A stretch of 64,000 nt of DNA, taken from Ralstonia sp. TCR112 (GTDB lineage Bacteria; Pseudomonadota; Gammaproteobacteria; Burkholderiales; Burkholderiaceae). Below are positions 28,194-36,445 of this stretch, in pieces. The notes beneath the pieces were generated by a model. That model searched no databases, had not been told where the DNA came from, and saw nothing but the letters and a program-made list of their open reading frames with translations. Both the position numbers and the translations under genes were made by a program. Each line of letters opens with the position of its first letter. Position 1 is the stretch's first letter. Location: the NCBI RefSeq assembly GCF_007997035.1, contig NZ_VOSS01000078.1:1-64000 (forward strand), read 5' to 3'.

Positions 28194-29981
28194 ATGGGTC
28201 AATACACCGCACCGCTGCGTGACATGCAGTTTGTTCTCCACGAGCTTCTCGGCGTGGAGAACCACCTGAAGGAGATGCCGCAGCACGCGGAGATCGATGC
28301 CGACACCATCAACCAGGTGATCGAGGAAGCCGGCAAGTTCTGCTCCGAAGTCATCTTCCCGCTCAACCAGTCTGGCGATCGCGAAGGCTGCACGTACCAC
28401 GGCGACGGCGTGGTGACCGCTCCGAAGGGCTTCAAGGAAGCGTATCAACAGTATGTCGAGGCCGGCTGGCCTTCGCTGGGCTGCGATCCGGAGTACGGCG
28501 GTCAGGGCCTGCCCATCCTGATCAACAACGCGCTGTACGAGATGCTGAACTCGGCCAACCAGGCCTGGACGATGTATCCGGGCCTGTCGCATGGCGCGTA
28601 CGAAGCCCTGCACGCACACGGCACCGACGAGCTCAAGCAGCGTTACCTGCCGAAGCTGGTGTCTGGCGTGTGGACCGGCACGATGTGTCTGACCGAGCCG
28701 CATTGCGGCACCGACCTGGGCATCCTGCGCACCAAGGCTGAACCGCTGGCCGATGGCTCGTATGCCATCACCGGCACGAAGATCTTCATCTCGGCAGGCG
28801 AACACGACCTGGCCGAGAACATCATTCACCTGGTGCTGGCACGTCTGCCGGACGCGCCGGGCGGCACGAAGGGCATCTCGCTGTTCGTGGTGCCGAAGTT
28901 CATTCCCGATGCGAATGGCAACCCGGGCGAACGCAACGGCGTGAAGTGCGGCTCCATCGAACACAAGATGGGCATCCACGGCAACGCTACCTGCGTGATC
29001 AACCTGGATGGCGCAAAGGGCTGGATGGTCGGCGAGCCGAACAAGGGCCTGAACGCCATGTTCGTGATGATGAATGCCGCGCGTCTGGGCGTCGGCATGC
29101 AGAGCCTGGGCCTGACCGAAGTCGCTTACCAAAACTCCGCTGCCTACGCCAAGGAACGCCTGCAGATGCGCAGCCTCTCGGGCCCGAAGGCACCGGACAA
29201 GCCGGCTGACCCGATCATCGTGCACCCGGACGTGCGTCGCATGCTGCTGACCCAGCGTGCGTTTGCCGAAGGCGGCCGCGCATTCAGCTATTGGATCGCC
29301 CTGCAGATTGACCGCGAGCTGTCGCACGAAGACGAGTCCGTGCGCAAGGACGCGGCGGATCTGGTCGCGCTGCTGACGCCGATCGCCAAGGCCTTCCTGA
29401 GCGACAACGCATTCATCGCCACCAACGAAGGCATGCAGGTGTTCGGTGGCCACGGCTACATCGCCGAATGGGGCATGGAGCAGTACGTGCGCGACGCCCG
29501 CATCAACATGATCTACGAAGGCACGAATACCGTGCAGTCGCTGGACCTGCTGGGCCGCAAGATTCTGGGCGACATGGGCGCCAAGATGAAGAAGTTCGGC
29601 AAGCTGGTCCAGGACTTTGTTGAAGCCGAAGGCACCAACGAAGCCATGCAGGAATTCATCAATCCGCTGGCCGACATCGGCGACAAGGTCCAGAAGCTGA
29701 CCATGGAAATCGGCATGAAGGCCATGGCCAACCCGGATGAAGTCGGCGCCGCCGCTGTGCCGTATCTGCGTGTGGTCGGCCACCTGGTGTTCTCGTACTT
29801 CTGGGCCCGCATGGCCAAGATCGCCCTGGAAAAGCAAGACAGCGGCGACACCTTCTACAAGGTCAAGCTGGCAACGGCGCGTTTCTACTTCGCCAAGCTG
29901 CTGCCTGAGACGGCTTCGCAGATCCGCATGGCACGTGCCGGCGGCGCGACGCTGATGGCACTCGAAGCCGACCTGTTCTAA
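28194..29981 (+). CDS. Acyl-CoA dehydrogenase (long, ~595-residue type)
   Basis: FAD enzyme oxidising acyl-CoA to trans-2-enoyl-CoA, the first step of beta-oxidation. Residues about 35-160 form the N-terminal helical domain; TGTMCLTEPHCGTDLG is the FAD/substrate strand; and MIYEGTNTVQSLDLLGRK carries the likely catalytic base E442. A C-terminal extension (about residues 470-595) marks the AcdA/FadE-like long form used for medium/long chains. A clear AAGGAG lies upstream of the ATG. It is the first enzyme gene after the TetR regulator. A 118-bp palindromic repeat lies right after its stop. Confidence 0.93.
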   Translation: MGQYTAPLRDMQFVLHELLGVENHLKEMPQHAEIDADTINQVIEEAGKFCSEVIFPLNQSGDREGCTYHGDGVVTAPKGFKEAYQQYVEAGWPSLGCDPEYGGQGLPILINNALYEMLNSANQAWTMYPGLSHGAYEALHAHGTDELKQRYLPKLVSGVWTGTMCLTEPHCGTDLGILRTKAEPLADGSYAITGTKIFISAGEHDLAENIIHLVLARLPDAPGGTKGISLFVVPKFIPDANGNPGERNGVKCGSIEHKMGIHGNATCVINLDGAKGWMVGEPNKGLNAMFVMMNAARLGVGMQSLGLTEVAYQNSAAYAKERLQMRSLSGPKAPDKPADPIIVHPDVRRMLLTQRAFAEGGRAFSYWIALQIDRELSHEDESVRKDAADLVALLTPIAKAFLSDNAFIATNEGMQVFGGHGYIAEWGMEQYVRDARINMIYEGTNTVQSLDLLGRKILGDMGAKMKKFGKLVQDFVEAEGTNEAMQEFINPLADIGDKVQKLTMEIGMKAMANPDEVGAAAVPYLRVVGHLVFSYFWARMAKIALEKQDSGDTFYKVKLATARFYFAKLLPETASQIRMARAGGATLMALEADLF

Positions 29982-29992
29982 GGAAAGCTGCC

Positions 29993-30110
29993 CACGATCC
30001 TACTGCGCGGTCCGATCTTGGCTCTGCGATGCTCGCCGTACCCATGTACGGCTGGGCTTCTCCCGCCAACCTCGAACCGCTCGCTACGGATCGCGAGCAG
30101 GTTTCAACGC
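29993..30110. repeat. Intergenic palindromic repeat, copy A (118 bp)
   Basis: About 86% identical without gaps to 44400-44517 (16 mismatches by eye), same orientation. Ends CACGATCC and GGATCGCG are near-complementary, and the centre has GCCGTAC-CCAT-GTACGGC, a perfect 7-bp hairpin. It is followed by TTTTTGTTG (30114-30122). It lies 12 nt after the acyl-CoA dehydrogenase stop, inside what should be an operon. Confidence 0.85.
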
Positions 30111-30171
30111 CTCTTTTTGTTGCTCCCGCTTGTGCGGGGGTGACGACTCCTCTTCTTTCCGCGAGGACACC

Positions 30172-32652
30172 ATGACCCGCACTGAACTCCCCACCAGCGC
30201 GCAGCCGCAAGCCGGCCAGCGCTCCAACTTCCTCGTCCGGCGCGTTGCCGTGCTGGGCGCCGGCGTGATGGGCGCGCAGATTGCCGCGCATCTCGTCAAC
30301 GCCAAGGTTCCTGTCACGCTGTTCGATCTTCCGGCCAAGGAAGGCCCGAAGAGCGGCATCGCGCTCAAGGCCATCGAAAACCTGAAGAAGCTGTCGCCGG
30401 CGCCGCTGGGCATCAAGGATGACGCCAACCTGATTCAAGCCGCCAACTACGAAGACGACATCGAGAAGCTGCGCGACTGCGATCTCGTCATCGAAGCGAT
30501 TGCCGAGCGCATGGACTGGAAGCACGACCTGTACAAGAAGGTCGCGCCGCACATCGCCCCACACGCGATCTTCGCGTCGAACACGTCGGGCCTGTCGATC
30601 ACCGAACTCTCGGATGGGTTTGACGCCGAGCTGAAGTCGCGCTTCTGTGGCGTGCACTTCTTCAACCCGCCGCGCTACATGCACCTGGTCGAGCTCATCC
30701 CGACCGCCCACACGCGCGGCGACATCCTCGACAAGCTGGAAACGTTCCTCACCTCCGCGCTCGGCAAGGGCGTGGTGCGTGCGAAGGACACGCCCAACTT
30801 CATCGCCAACCGCGTCGGCATCTTCTCGATCCTGGCGGTGTTTGCGGAGTCGGCCAAGTACGGCATTCCGTTTGACGTGGTCGATGACCTGACGGGCTCG
30901 AAGCTCGGCCGTGCCAAGTCGGCGACGTTCCGCACGGCGGACGTGGTGGGCCTGGACACGATGGCGCACGTCATCAAGACGATGCAGGACAACCTGAAGG
31001 ACGATCCGTTTGCTCCGGTCTATGCCACGCCGCCCGTGCTGGCCAAACTGGTGGAAGCGGGTGCCCTGGGCCAGAAGACCGGCGCCGGTTTCTACAAGAA
31101 GGAAGGCAAGGAAATCAAGGTGCTGGATCCGCAAAGCGGCCAGTACGGCCCGAGCGGCAAGAAGGCTGACGACATCGTTGTGCGCATCCTGAAGAAGGAG
31201 CCGGCCGAGCGTCTGAAGCTGCTGCGCGAATCCACCAATCCGCAGGCGCAATTCTTGTGGGCTGTGTTCCGCGATGTGTTCCATTACATCGCGGTGTATC
31301 TGGAGCAGATTGCCGATTCGGCTGCGGAAGTCGATCTGGCGATCCGCTGGGGCTTCGGCTGGAACAGCGGCCCGTTCGAAGACTGGCAAGAAGCCGGCTG
31401 GAAGCAAGTGGCCGAATGGGTGAAGGAGGACATCGAGGCCGGCAAGGCGCTGTCGAACGCAGCCCTGCCGCAGTGGGTGTTCTCCGGTCCGGTCGCAGAC
31501 AACGGCGGTGTGCATTCAGCACAGGGTTCGTGGTCGGCCAAGCAGGGCACGTTCCTGCAGCGCAGCACGCTGCCGGTGTACGGCCGCCAGGTGTTCCGCG
31601 CGCCGATCAAGGGCGCGACCGCGGTCAACCCGCTCACGTACGGCAAGACGATCGAAGAGACCGACGCCGTGCGCATCTGGGTGGACGACGCGGCCGGCCA
31701 GGACGACGTGCTGATCATCTCGTTCAAGAGCAAGATGAACACGATCGGACCGAGCGTCATCGACGGTCTGACGCGCGCGGTGGATCTGGCGGAAGCCGGC
31801 TACAAGGGTCTGGTGGTGTGGCAGCCGACGTCGCTGAAGCTGGGCGCGCCGGGTGGTCCGTTCTCGGCCGGTGCAAACCTGGAAGAAGCCATGCCGGCCT
31901 TCATGATGGGCGGGGCCAAGGGCATCGAGCCGTTCGTCAAGAAGTTCCAGGACGGCATGATGCGCGTGAAGTACGCCGGTGTGCCCGTCGTGTCGGCCGC
32001 ATCGGGCATTGCACTGGGCGGCGGCTGCGAGCTGCTGCTGCATTCGGCCAAGCGTGTGGCTGCGCTGGAAACGTATATCGGTCTGGTTGAAGTGGGCGTG
32101 GGCCTCGTGCCGGCAGGTGGCGGCCTGAAGGAAGCTGCTCTGGCGGCAGCCAAGGCTGCGCAGGCAGCCGGCAGCACGAACATCCTGCAGTTCCTGACCA
32201 ACCGTTTCCAGGCGGCGGCCATGGCCAAGGTGTCGTCTTCCGCGCTGGACGCGCAGAAGATCGGCTACCTGCAGCCGACCGACACCATCGTCTTCAACGT
32301 GCATGAGCTGCTGCACGTTGCACGCAACGAAGTGCGTGCGCTGGCCGATTCGGGCTACCGCGCACCGCTGCGTCCGGTGGGCATTCCGGTGGCGGGCCGT
32401 TCGGGTATCGCCACGATCAAGGCGTCGCTGGTGAACATGCGTGACGGCGGTTTCATCTCGCAGCACGACTTCACGATCGCCTCGCGCATCGCTGAAGCTG
32501 TGTGCGGTGGGGATGTCGAAGCCGGCGCGCTGGTGGACGAAGAATGGCTGCTGGCGCTGGAGCGCAAGGCCTTCGTGGATCTGCTCGGCAGCTCCAAGAC
32601 CCAGGAACGCATCATGGGCATGCTGCAGACCGGCAAGCCGGTGCGCAACTGA
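30172..32652 (+). CDS. 3-hydroxyacyl-CoA dehydrogenase / enoyl-CoA hydratase fusion (HACD first, FadN-like order)
   Basis: An 826-residue bifunctional beta-oxidation enzyme. The NAD-binding HACD domain comes first (VLGAGVMGAQIAAHL near residue 26; FCGVHFFNPPRYMHLVE; second helical domain with FIANRVGIF). The crotonase-like hydratase domain follows from about residue 520 (FSAGANLEE, SGIALGGGCELLLHSA, GLVEVGVGLVPAGGG). This order is the reverse of classical FadB/FadJ and matches YusL/FadN. It is followed 41 nt later by a thiolase, making the standard pair. ATG at 30172, with GAGGAC upstream. Confidence 0.93.
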   Translation: MTRTELPTSAQPQAGQRSNFLVRRVAVLGAGVMGAQIAAHLVNAKVPVTLFDLPAKEGPKSGIALKAIENLKKLSPAPLGIKDDANLIQAANYEDDIEKLRDCDLVIEAIAERMDWKHDLYKKVAPHIAPHAIFASNTSGLSITELSDGFDAELKSRFCGVHFFNPPRYMHLVELIPTAHTRGDILDKLETFLTSALGKGVVRAKDTPNFIANRVGIFSILAVFAESAKYGIPFDVVDDLTGSKLGRAKSATFRTADVVGLDTMAHVIKTMQDNLKDDPFAPVYATPPVLAKLVEAGALGQKTGAGFYKKEGKEIKVLDPQSGQYGPSGKKADDIVVRILKKEPAERLKLLRESTNPQAQFLWAVFRDVFHYIAVYLEQIADSAAEVDLAIRWGFGWNSGPFEDWQEAGWKQVAEWVKEDIEAGKALSNAALPQWVFSGPVADNGGVHSAQGSWSAKQGTFLQRSTLPVYGRQVFRAPIKGATAVNPLTYGKTIEETDAVRIWVDDAAGQDDVLIISFKSKMNTIGPSVIDGLTRAVDLAEAGYKGLVVWQPTSLKLGAPGGPFSAGANLEEAMPAFMMGGAKGIEPFVKKFQDGMMRVKYAGVPVVSAASGIALGGGCELLLHSAKRVAALETYIGLVEVGVGLVPAGGGLKEAALAAAKAAQAAGSTNILQFLTNRFQAAAMAKVSSSALDAQKIGYLQPTDTIVFNVHELLHVARNEVRALADSGYRAPLRPVGIPVAGRSGIATIKASLVNMRDGGFISQHDFTIASRIAEAVCGGDVEAGALVDEEWLLALERKAFVDLLGSSKTQERIMGMLQTGKPVRN

Positions 32653-32693
32653 TTGCGCGACCTGTAGACGAACACGAGAACAGGAATTTCATC

Positions 32694-33893
32694 ATGACCA
32701 AGCAACTGCAAGACGCCTACATCGTCGCCGCAACGCGTTCCCCGATCGGCAAGGCGCCGAAGGGCACGCTCAAGAACCTGCGTCCGGACGACCTGCTGGC
32801 GACCATCCTCAAGAGCGCTGTCGCCCAGGTGCCGAACCTGGATCCGGCGCTGATCGAAGACGCCATCGTCGGCTGCGCGATTCCCGAAGCGCAGCAGGGC
32901 CTGAACGTGGCGCGTATCGGCGCGCTGCTGGCCGGCCTGCCCAATACCGTGGGCGGCGTCACCGTCAACCGCTTCTGCGCCTCCGGCCTGACCGCCGTGG
33001 CGATGGCTGCAGACCGCATCCGCGTGGGCGAATCCGACGTGATGATCGCCGCCGGTGTCGAATCGATGAGCATGGTGCCGATGATGGGCAACTCGCCGTC
33101 GATGTCGCCGGACATCTTCACGCGTGACGAGAATGTCGGCATCGCCTACGGCATGGGCCTGACCGCCGAGAAGGTCGCCCAGCAGTGGAAGATTTCGCGC
33201 GAGGCGCAGGATGCTTTCTCGCTCGCGTCGCATCAGAAGGCGCTCGCTGCGCAGCAAGCCGGCGAATTCAAGGACGAGATCACCCCGATCGAGATCATCG
33301 AGAAGTTCCCGAACCTGGGCACAGGCGCCATCGATATCAAGACCCGCACGATGTCGCTGGATGAAGGCCCGCGTGCCGATACGTCGGTCGAAGGCCTGGG
33401 CAAGCTGCGCGCCGTGTTCGCCAACAAGGGCAGCGTGACGGCCGGCAACAGCTCGCAGACGTCGGACGGTTCGGGCGCGTTGATCCTGGTGTCGGAAAAG
33501 ATCCTCAAGCAGTTCAACCTGGTGCCGCTGGCGCGCTTCGTATCGTTTGCGGTGCGCGGTGTGCCGCCGGAAATCATGGGGATCGGTCCGAAGGAAGCGA
33601 TTCCTGCCGCGCTGAAGGCCGGCGGCCTGACGCAGGATCAGATCGACTGGATCGAACTGAACGAGGCGTTTGCCGCGCAGTCGCTCGCCGTGATCCAGGA
33701 CCTGGGCCTGGACACCAGCAAGATCAACCCGCTGGGCGGCGCGATCGCACTGGGCCACCCGCTGGGCGCCACCGGTGCCATTCGTGCGGCCACGGTGGTG
33801 CACGGCCTGCGCCGTCGCAACCAGAAGTACGGCATGGTGACGATGTGCGTCGGCACCGGCATGGGCGCCGCGGGCATTTTCGAACGCATGTGA
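32694..33893 (+). CDS. fadA: Acetyl-CoA C-acyltransferase (beta-ketothiolase)
   Basis: A 399-residue thiolase that cleaves 3-ketoacyl-CoA with CoA, the last beta-oxidation step. Catalytic residues are intact: nucleophilic C95 in NRFCASGLTAVAMA, the NEAFAAQSLAV block, the His of GGAIALGHPLGATGA, and the C-terminal CVGTGMGAAG cysteine. Start at MTKQLQDAY; longer frames upstream belong to the previous gene's overlap. The HACD-ECH gene just before it is the functional partner. A hairpin follows the stop. Confidence 0.93.
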   Translation: MTKQLQDAYIVAATRSPIGKAPKGTLKNLRPDDLLATILKSAVAQVPNLDPALIEDAIVGCAIPEAQQGLNVARIGALLAGLPNTVGGVTVNRFCASGLTAVAMAADRIRVGESDVMIAAGVESMSMVPMMGNSPSMSPDIFTRDENVGIAYGMGLTAEKVAQQWKISREAQDAFSLASHQKALAAQQAGEFKDEITPIEIIEKFPNLGTGAIDIKTRTMSLDEGPRADTSVEGLGKLRAVFANKGSVTAGNSSQTSDGSGALILVSEKILKQFNLVPLARFVSFAVRGVPPEIMGIGPKEAIPAALKAGGLTQDQIDWIELNEAFAAQSLAVIQDLGLDTSKINPLGGAIALGHPLGATGAIRAATVVHGLRRRNQKYGMVTMCVGTGMGAAGIFERM

Positions 33894-33901
33894 CCCCACG
33901 T

Positions 33902-33930
33902 CAGGGGGAAGGATTAAGTTCTTCCCCCTG
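33902..33930 (+). terminator. Hairpin after the thiolase gene
   Basis: Perfect 10-bp stem CAGGGGGAAG (33902-33911) / CTTCCCCCTG (33921-33930), 9-nt loop. The tail CTTGTAAAT has few Ts, so it may be a leaky terminator or an mRNA 3'-end stabiliser. Confidence 0.6.
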
Positions 33931-34108
33931 CTTGTAAATCGCCCGTCTCAACACGCATGATTGCGCAGGCGCGCGCAGCACTACATAACAAGCGCGCCGA
34001 AGAATGCGGCCGGCACCCAGCCGGCATCGCCATAGAAGCGGAACCACGATTCCGCGAGAGAGGAGACACACCACCGGGTCACCGGCGGTGCACCAAGAGG
34101 AGGGCGCG

Positions 34109-35062
34109 ATGGGAAACACAATCGTGTTGACCGACGCGGCATGCGACATGCCGCGCTCGATGATCGATGAGCTTGGGTTGGGCGTGGTGCCGTTCCGCAT
34201 TCGTGCGGGCGAATTGTTTGTTGAAGACCGCCGCGACGAGGCGGCGCTGCCGCAGCTCTATCGCAAGTACCTCGTCGACAAGCAGGATCACTATGCCGAA
34301 TCGATTCCGCTGCTCGAACGCGAGATCGAAGATTTCCTGCTCAAGCACGTGGTGACGCAGCACGACCGCGCGTTGCTGCTGACGATTGCCAGCTCGCGCA
34401 GCCATTTCTACAGCCACGCCACCGGCGCGGTGGTGGGCACCACGGCCAAGAGCTTCAAGCCACGCAAGGATGCCGGCCGCTCGGGCCTGTTCGAGTTGAC
34501 GGTGGTGGATACCGGCGCCATTGGCCCCGGCCAGGCGCTGATGGTGCACGAGGCCGCCCGCATGCTGCGCGAAGGCGCGGAGGTGCGCGACGTGGTGCAC
34601 GTGATCGAGAACCGCCTGCGCGATGCTTCGCATGTCTACCTCGTACCCGACGAGTTGCTGTACATGTACACGCGCGCGAAGCAGAAGGGCGAGAAGAGCA
34701 TCACCTGGAGCCGCTACATGATGGGCACGGCCTTCAACGTTCGGCCGCTCATTCATATGCATCGTGGCGAGACGGAAGCCATCGCGAAGGTACGTGGCTC
34801 CGACGAAGGGATTCGCCGCCTGCTTGCGCATACCGAAACCATGATCGCCGAGGAGCGCCTGGCCACGCCCGTGGTGGCGATCACGTATTCCGGTTCGCTC
34901 GACACCGTGCGCCGCATGGAGCCTGTGCAGGCGTTGATGCGAACCGCGCAGGACCACGGCGTGGAAGTGCTGCTCGCGCCGATGAGCCTGACCGTGGCGT
35001 TGAACGTGGGGGCCAACGCGTTCTCCGTCGGTTATCTATCTGATTCGCCTGTGCCGATTTAG
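34109..35062 (+). CDS. DegV family fatty-acid-binding protein
   Basis: A 317-residue DegV-fold protein (VLTDAACDMPRSMIDELGLGVVPFRI at the start, in part; TIASSRSHFYSHA; VVDTGAIGPGQALMVHEAARML). DegV/FakB proteins hold a fatty acid in a buried pocket; in Firmicutes FakB presents it to a kinase. In proteobacteria the role is unclear. Its place among beta-oxidation genes, 26 nt before an enoyl-CoA hydratase, fits fatty-acid delivery. AAGAGGAGGG precedes the ATG at 34109. Confidence 0.88.
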   Translation: MGNTIVLTDAACDMPRSMIDELGLGVVPFRIRAGELFVEDRRDEAALPQLYRKYLVDKQDHYAESIPLLEREIEDFLLKHVVTQHDRALLLTIASSRSHFYSHATGAVVGTTAKSFKPRKDAGRSGLFELTVVDTGAIGPGQALMVHEAARMLREGAEVRDVVHVIENRLRDASHVYLVPDELLYMYTRAKQKGEKSITWSRYMMGTAFNVRPLIHMHRGETEAIAKVRGSDEGIRRLLAHTETMIAEERLATPVVAITYSGSLDTVRRMEPVQALMRTAQDHGVEVLLAPMSLTVALNVGANAFSVGYLSDSPVPI

Positions 35063-35088
35063 CGGCGCAGGTTTCACCTGGAGTTTTC

Positions 35089-35853
35089 ATGTCGATTCGT
35101 ACCGAGACCGCAGACGGCGTCCTGACGCTCACGTTTGACCGCCTGGACCGCAAGAACGCCATCACGGCCGCGATGTATCAAACGTTGGCCGATGCCCTGG
35201 TGGCCGCCGAGACCGATCCCGCCATCCGCGTGATCGTGCTCGCCGGCCACGAGAGCGTATTCACGGCGGGCAACGATCTCGAAGACTTCATGAAGAATCC
35301 GCCCAAGGACGAAAGCGCGCCCGTGCATCAGTTCCTCAAGGCGATCAGCACGGCGACCAAGCCGCTGATCGCTTCGGTGAGCGGCGCGGCGGTGGGTGTG
35401 GGCACGACGATGCTGCTGCATTGCGATCTCGTCTACGCATCCGAGACGGCCAAGCTGTCGATGCCGTTCGCGCAACTGGGGCTTTGTCCGGAAGCCGCGT
35501 CGAGCCTGTTGCTGCCGCAGCTGGCCGGCTATCACCGCGCGGCGGACAAGCTGCTCTTCGGCGAGCCTTTCGACGCGAACGAAGCGCGCGAGCTGGGCCT
35601 TGTCAATCGCGTGCTGCCGGCCGGGGAGTTGGACGCTTTCGTGCGGACGCAGGCGCGCAAGCTGACGCTGCTGCCGCCCGCATCGCTGCGCGCCACCAAG
35701 CGCCTGATGAAGGAGGGCGCTACGCCGCAGATCGCCGAGCGCATGTCGGTGGAAGGCAAGCAATTCGGCGAGATGCTGCGTGCCCCGGAAGCGCGCGAAG
35801 CGTTCACGGCGTTCTTCGAAAAGCGCCGCCCGGATTTCTCCAAGTTCAACTGA
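35089..35853 (+). CDS. Enoyl-CoA hydratase/isomerase family protein
   Basis: A 254-residue single-domain crotonase-fold protein. FTAGNDLEDF (CoA-binding/oxyanion strand) near residue 60, ASVSGAAVGVGTTMLLHCD near 100, and FAQLGLCPEAASSLLLPQL near 125 are the family blocks. The usual second catalytic Glu region is LGLCPEAASS, where Glu is present. The C-terminus ends AFTAFFEKRRPDFSKF, typical of this subgroup near acyl-CoA clusters. Its substrate may be unsaturated or branched acyl-CoA; not determinable. Confidence 0.88.
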   Translation: MSIRTETADGVLTLTFDRLDRKNAITAAMYQTLADALVAAETDPAIRVIVLAGHESVFTAGNDLEDFMKNPPKDESAPVHQFLKAISTATKPLIASVSGAAVGVGTTMLLHCDLVYASETAKLSMPFAQLGLCPEAASSLLLPQLAGYHRAADKLLFGEPFDANEARELGLVNRVLPAGELDAFVRTQARKLTLLPPASLRATKRLMKEGATPQIAERMSVEGKQFGEMLRAPEAREAFTAFFEKRRPDFSKFN

Positions 35854-35875
35854 GCGATTCGTTCACCTGCAAAAG

Positions 35876-35902
35876 AAAACCCGGCGCGAAGCCGGGTTTT
35901 TT
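35876..35902. terminator. Bidirectional terminator between converging genes
   Basis: AAAACCCGGC (35876-35885) / GCCGGGTTTT (35891-35900), loop GCGAA, followed by more Ts then GTTGGGCG. It serves the enoyl-CoA hydratase on plus and the thioesterase on minus. Confidence 0.92.
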
Positions 35903-35917
35903 GTTGGGCGTGGCCGT

Positions 35918-36337
35918 TCAGAGCGGCGGCAGTACGCGCGGCTTGCGGGTCTCGTCGGTCGCCACGTAGGTGAGGGTGGCTTCCGTCACCTTGACGGTGG
36001 CGTGCCGGCCGTTGGCGTGCATGCGTTGCGCATAGACCTCCACATCCACGGTGATTGACGTGCGGCCCGTCTTGACCACGTTGGCGTAGAAACTCACCAG
36101 ATCGCCCACGTATACAGGTTGCTTGAAGACGAACGAGTTGACGGCGATCGTGGCCACGCGGCCGTTGGCACGCACCACGGCTGGGATCGACCCGGCAATG
36201 TCCACCTGCGACATGATCCAGCCGCCAAACACATCGCCGTGGACGTTGGCGTCGGACGGCATCGGCATCACACGCACGGCGGGCTGCTTGTCGGCGGGCA
36301 GCGTGACGGTTTCAGTGGTGGCTTGGGTATCGGACAT
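35918..36337 (-). CDS. Acyl-CoA thioesterase, YciA-type hotdog fold
   Basis: A 139-residue hotdog-fold acyl-CoA hydrolase. PSDANVHGDVFGGWIMSQVD carries the conserved Asn/His-Gly-Asp helix of YciA/BFIT-type thioesterases; the following VNSFVFKQPVYVGDLVSFYA strand is also typical. It releases fatty acids from acyl-CoA and so opposes or balances the beta-oxidation genes to its left. Start at MSDTQATTE (ATG complement at 36335-36337); an in-frame Met a few codons earlier is also possible. Confidence 0.9.
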   Translation of the reverse strand: MSDTQATTETVTLPADKQPAVRVMPMPSDANVHGDVFGGWIMSQVDIAGSIPAVVRANGRVATIAVNSFVFKQPVYVGDLVSFYANVVKTGRTSITVDVEVYAQRMHANGRHATVKVTEATLTYVATDETRKPRVLPPL

Positions 36338-36445
36338 GATGATGCAGGGCGGCATTGAAGCGGAAGGAGGGCCCACCAGCGGCCCTGGGGCGCGCGCAGG
36401 TGATCGGTGGGAGAATACACAATCCGCCATTTTATTGCACCGCAC

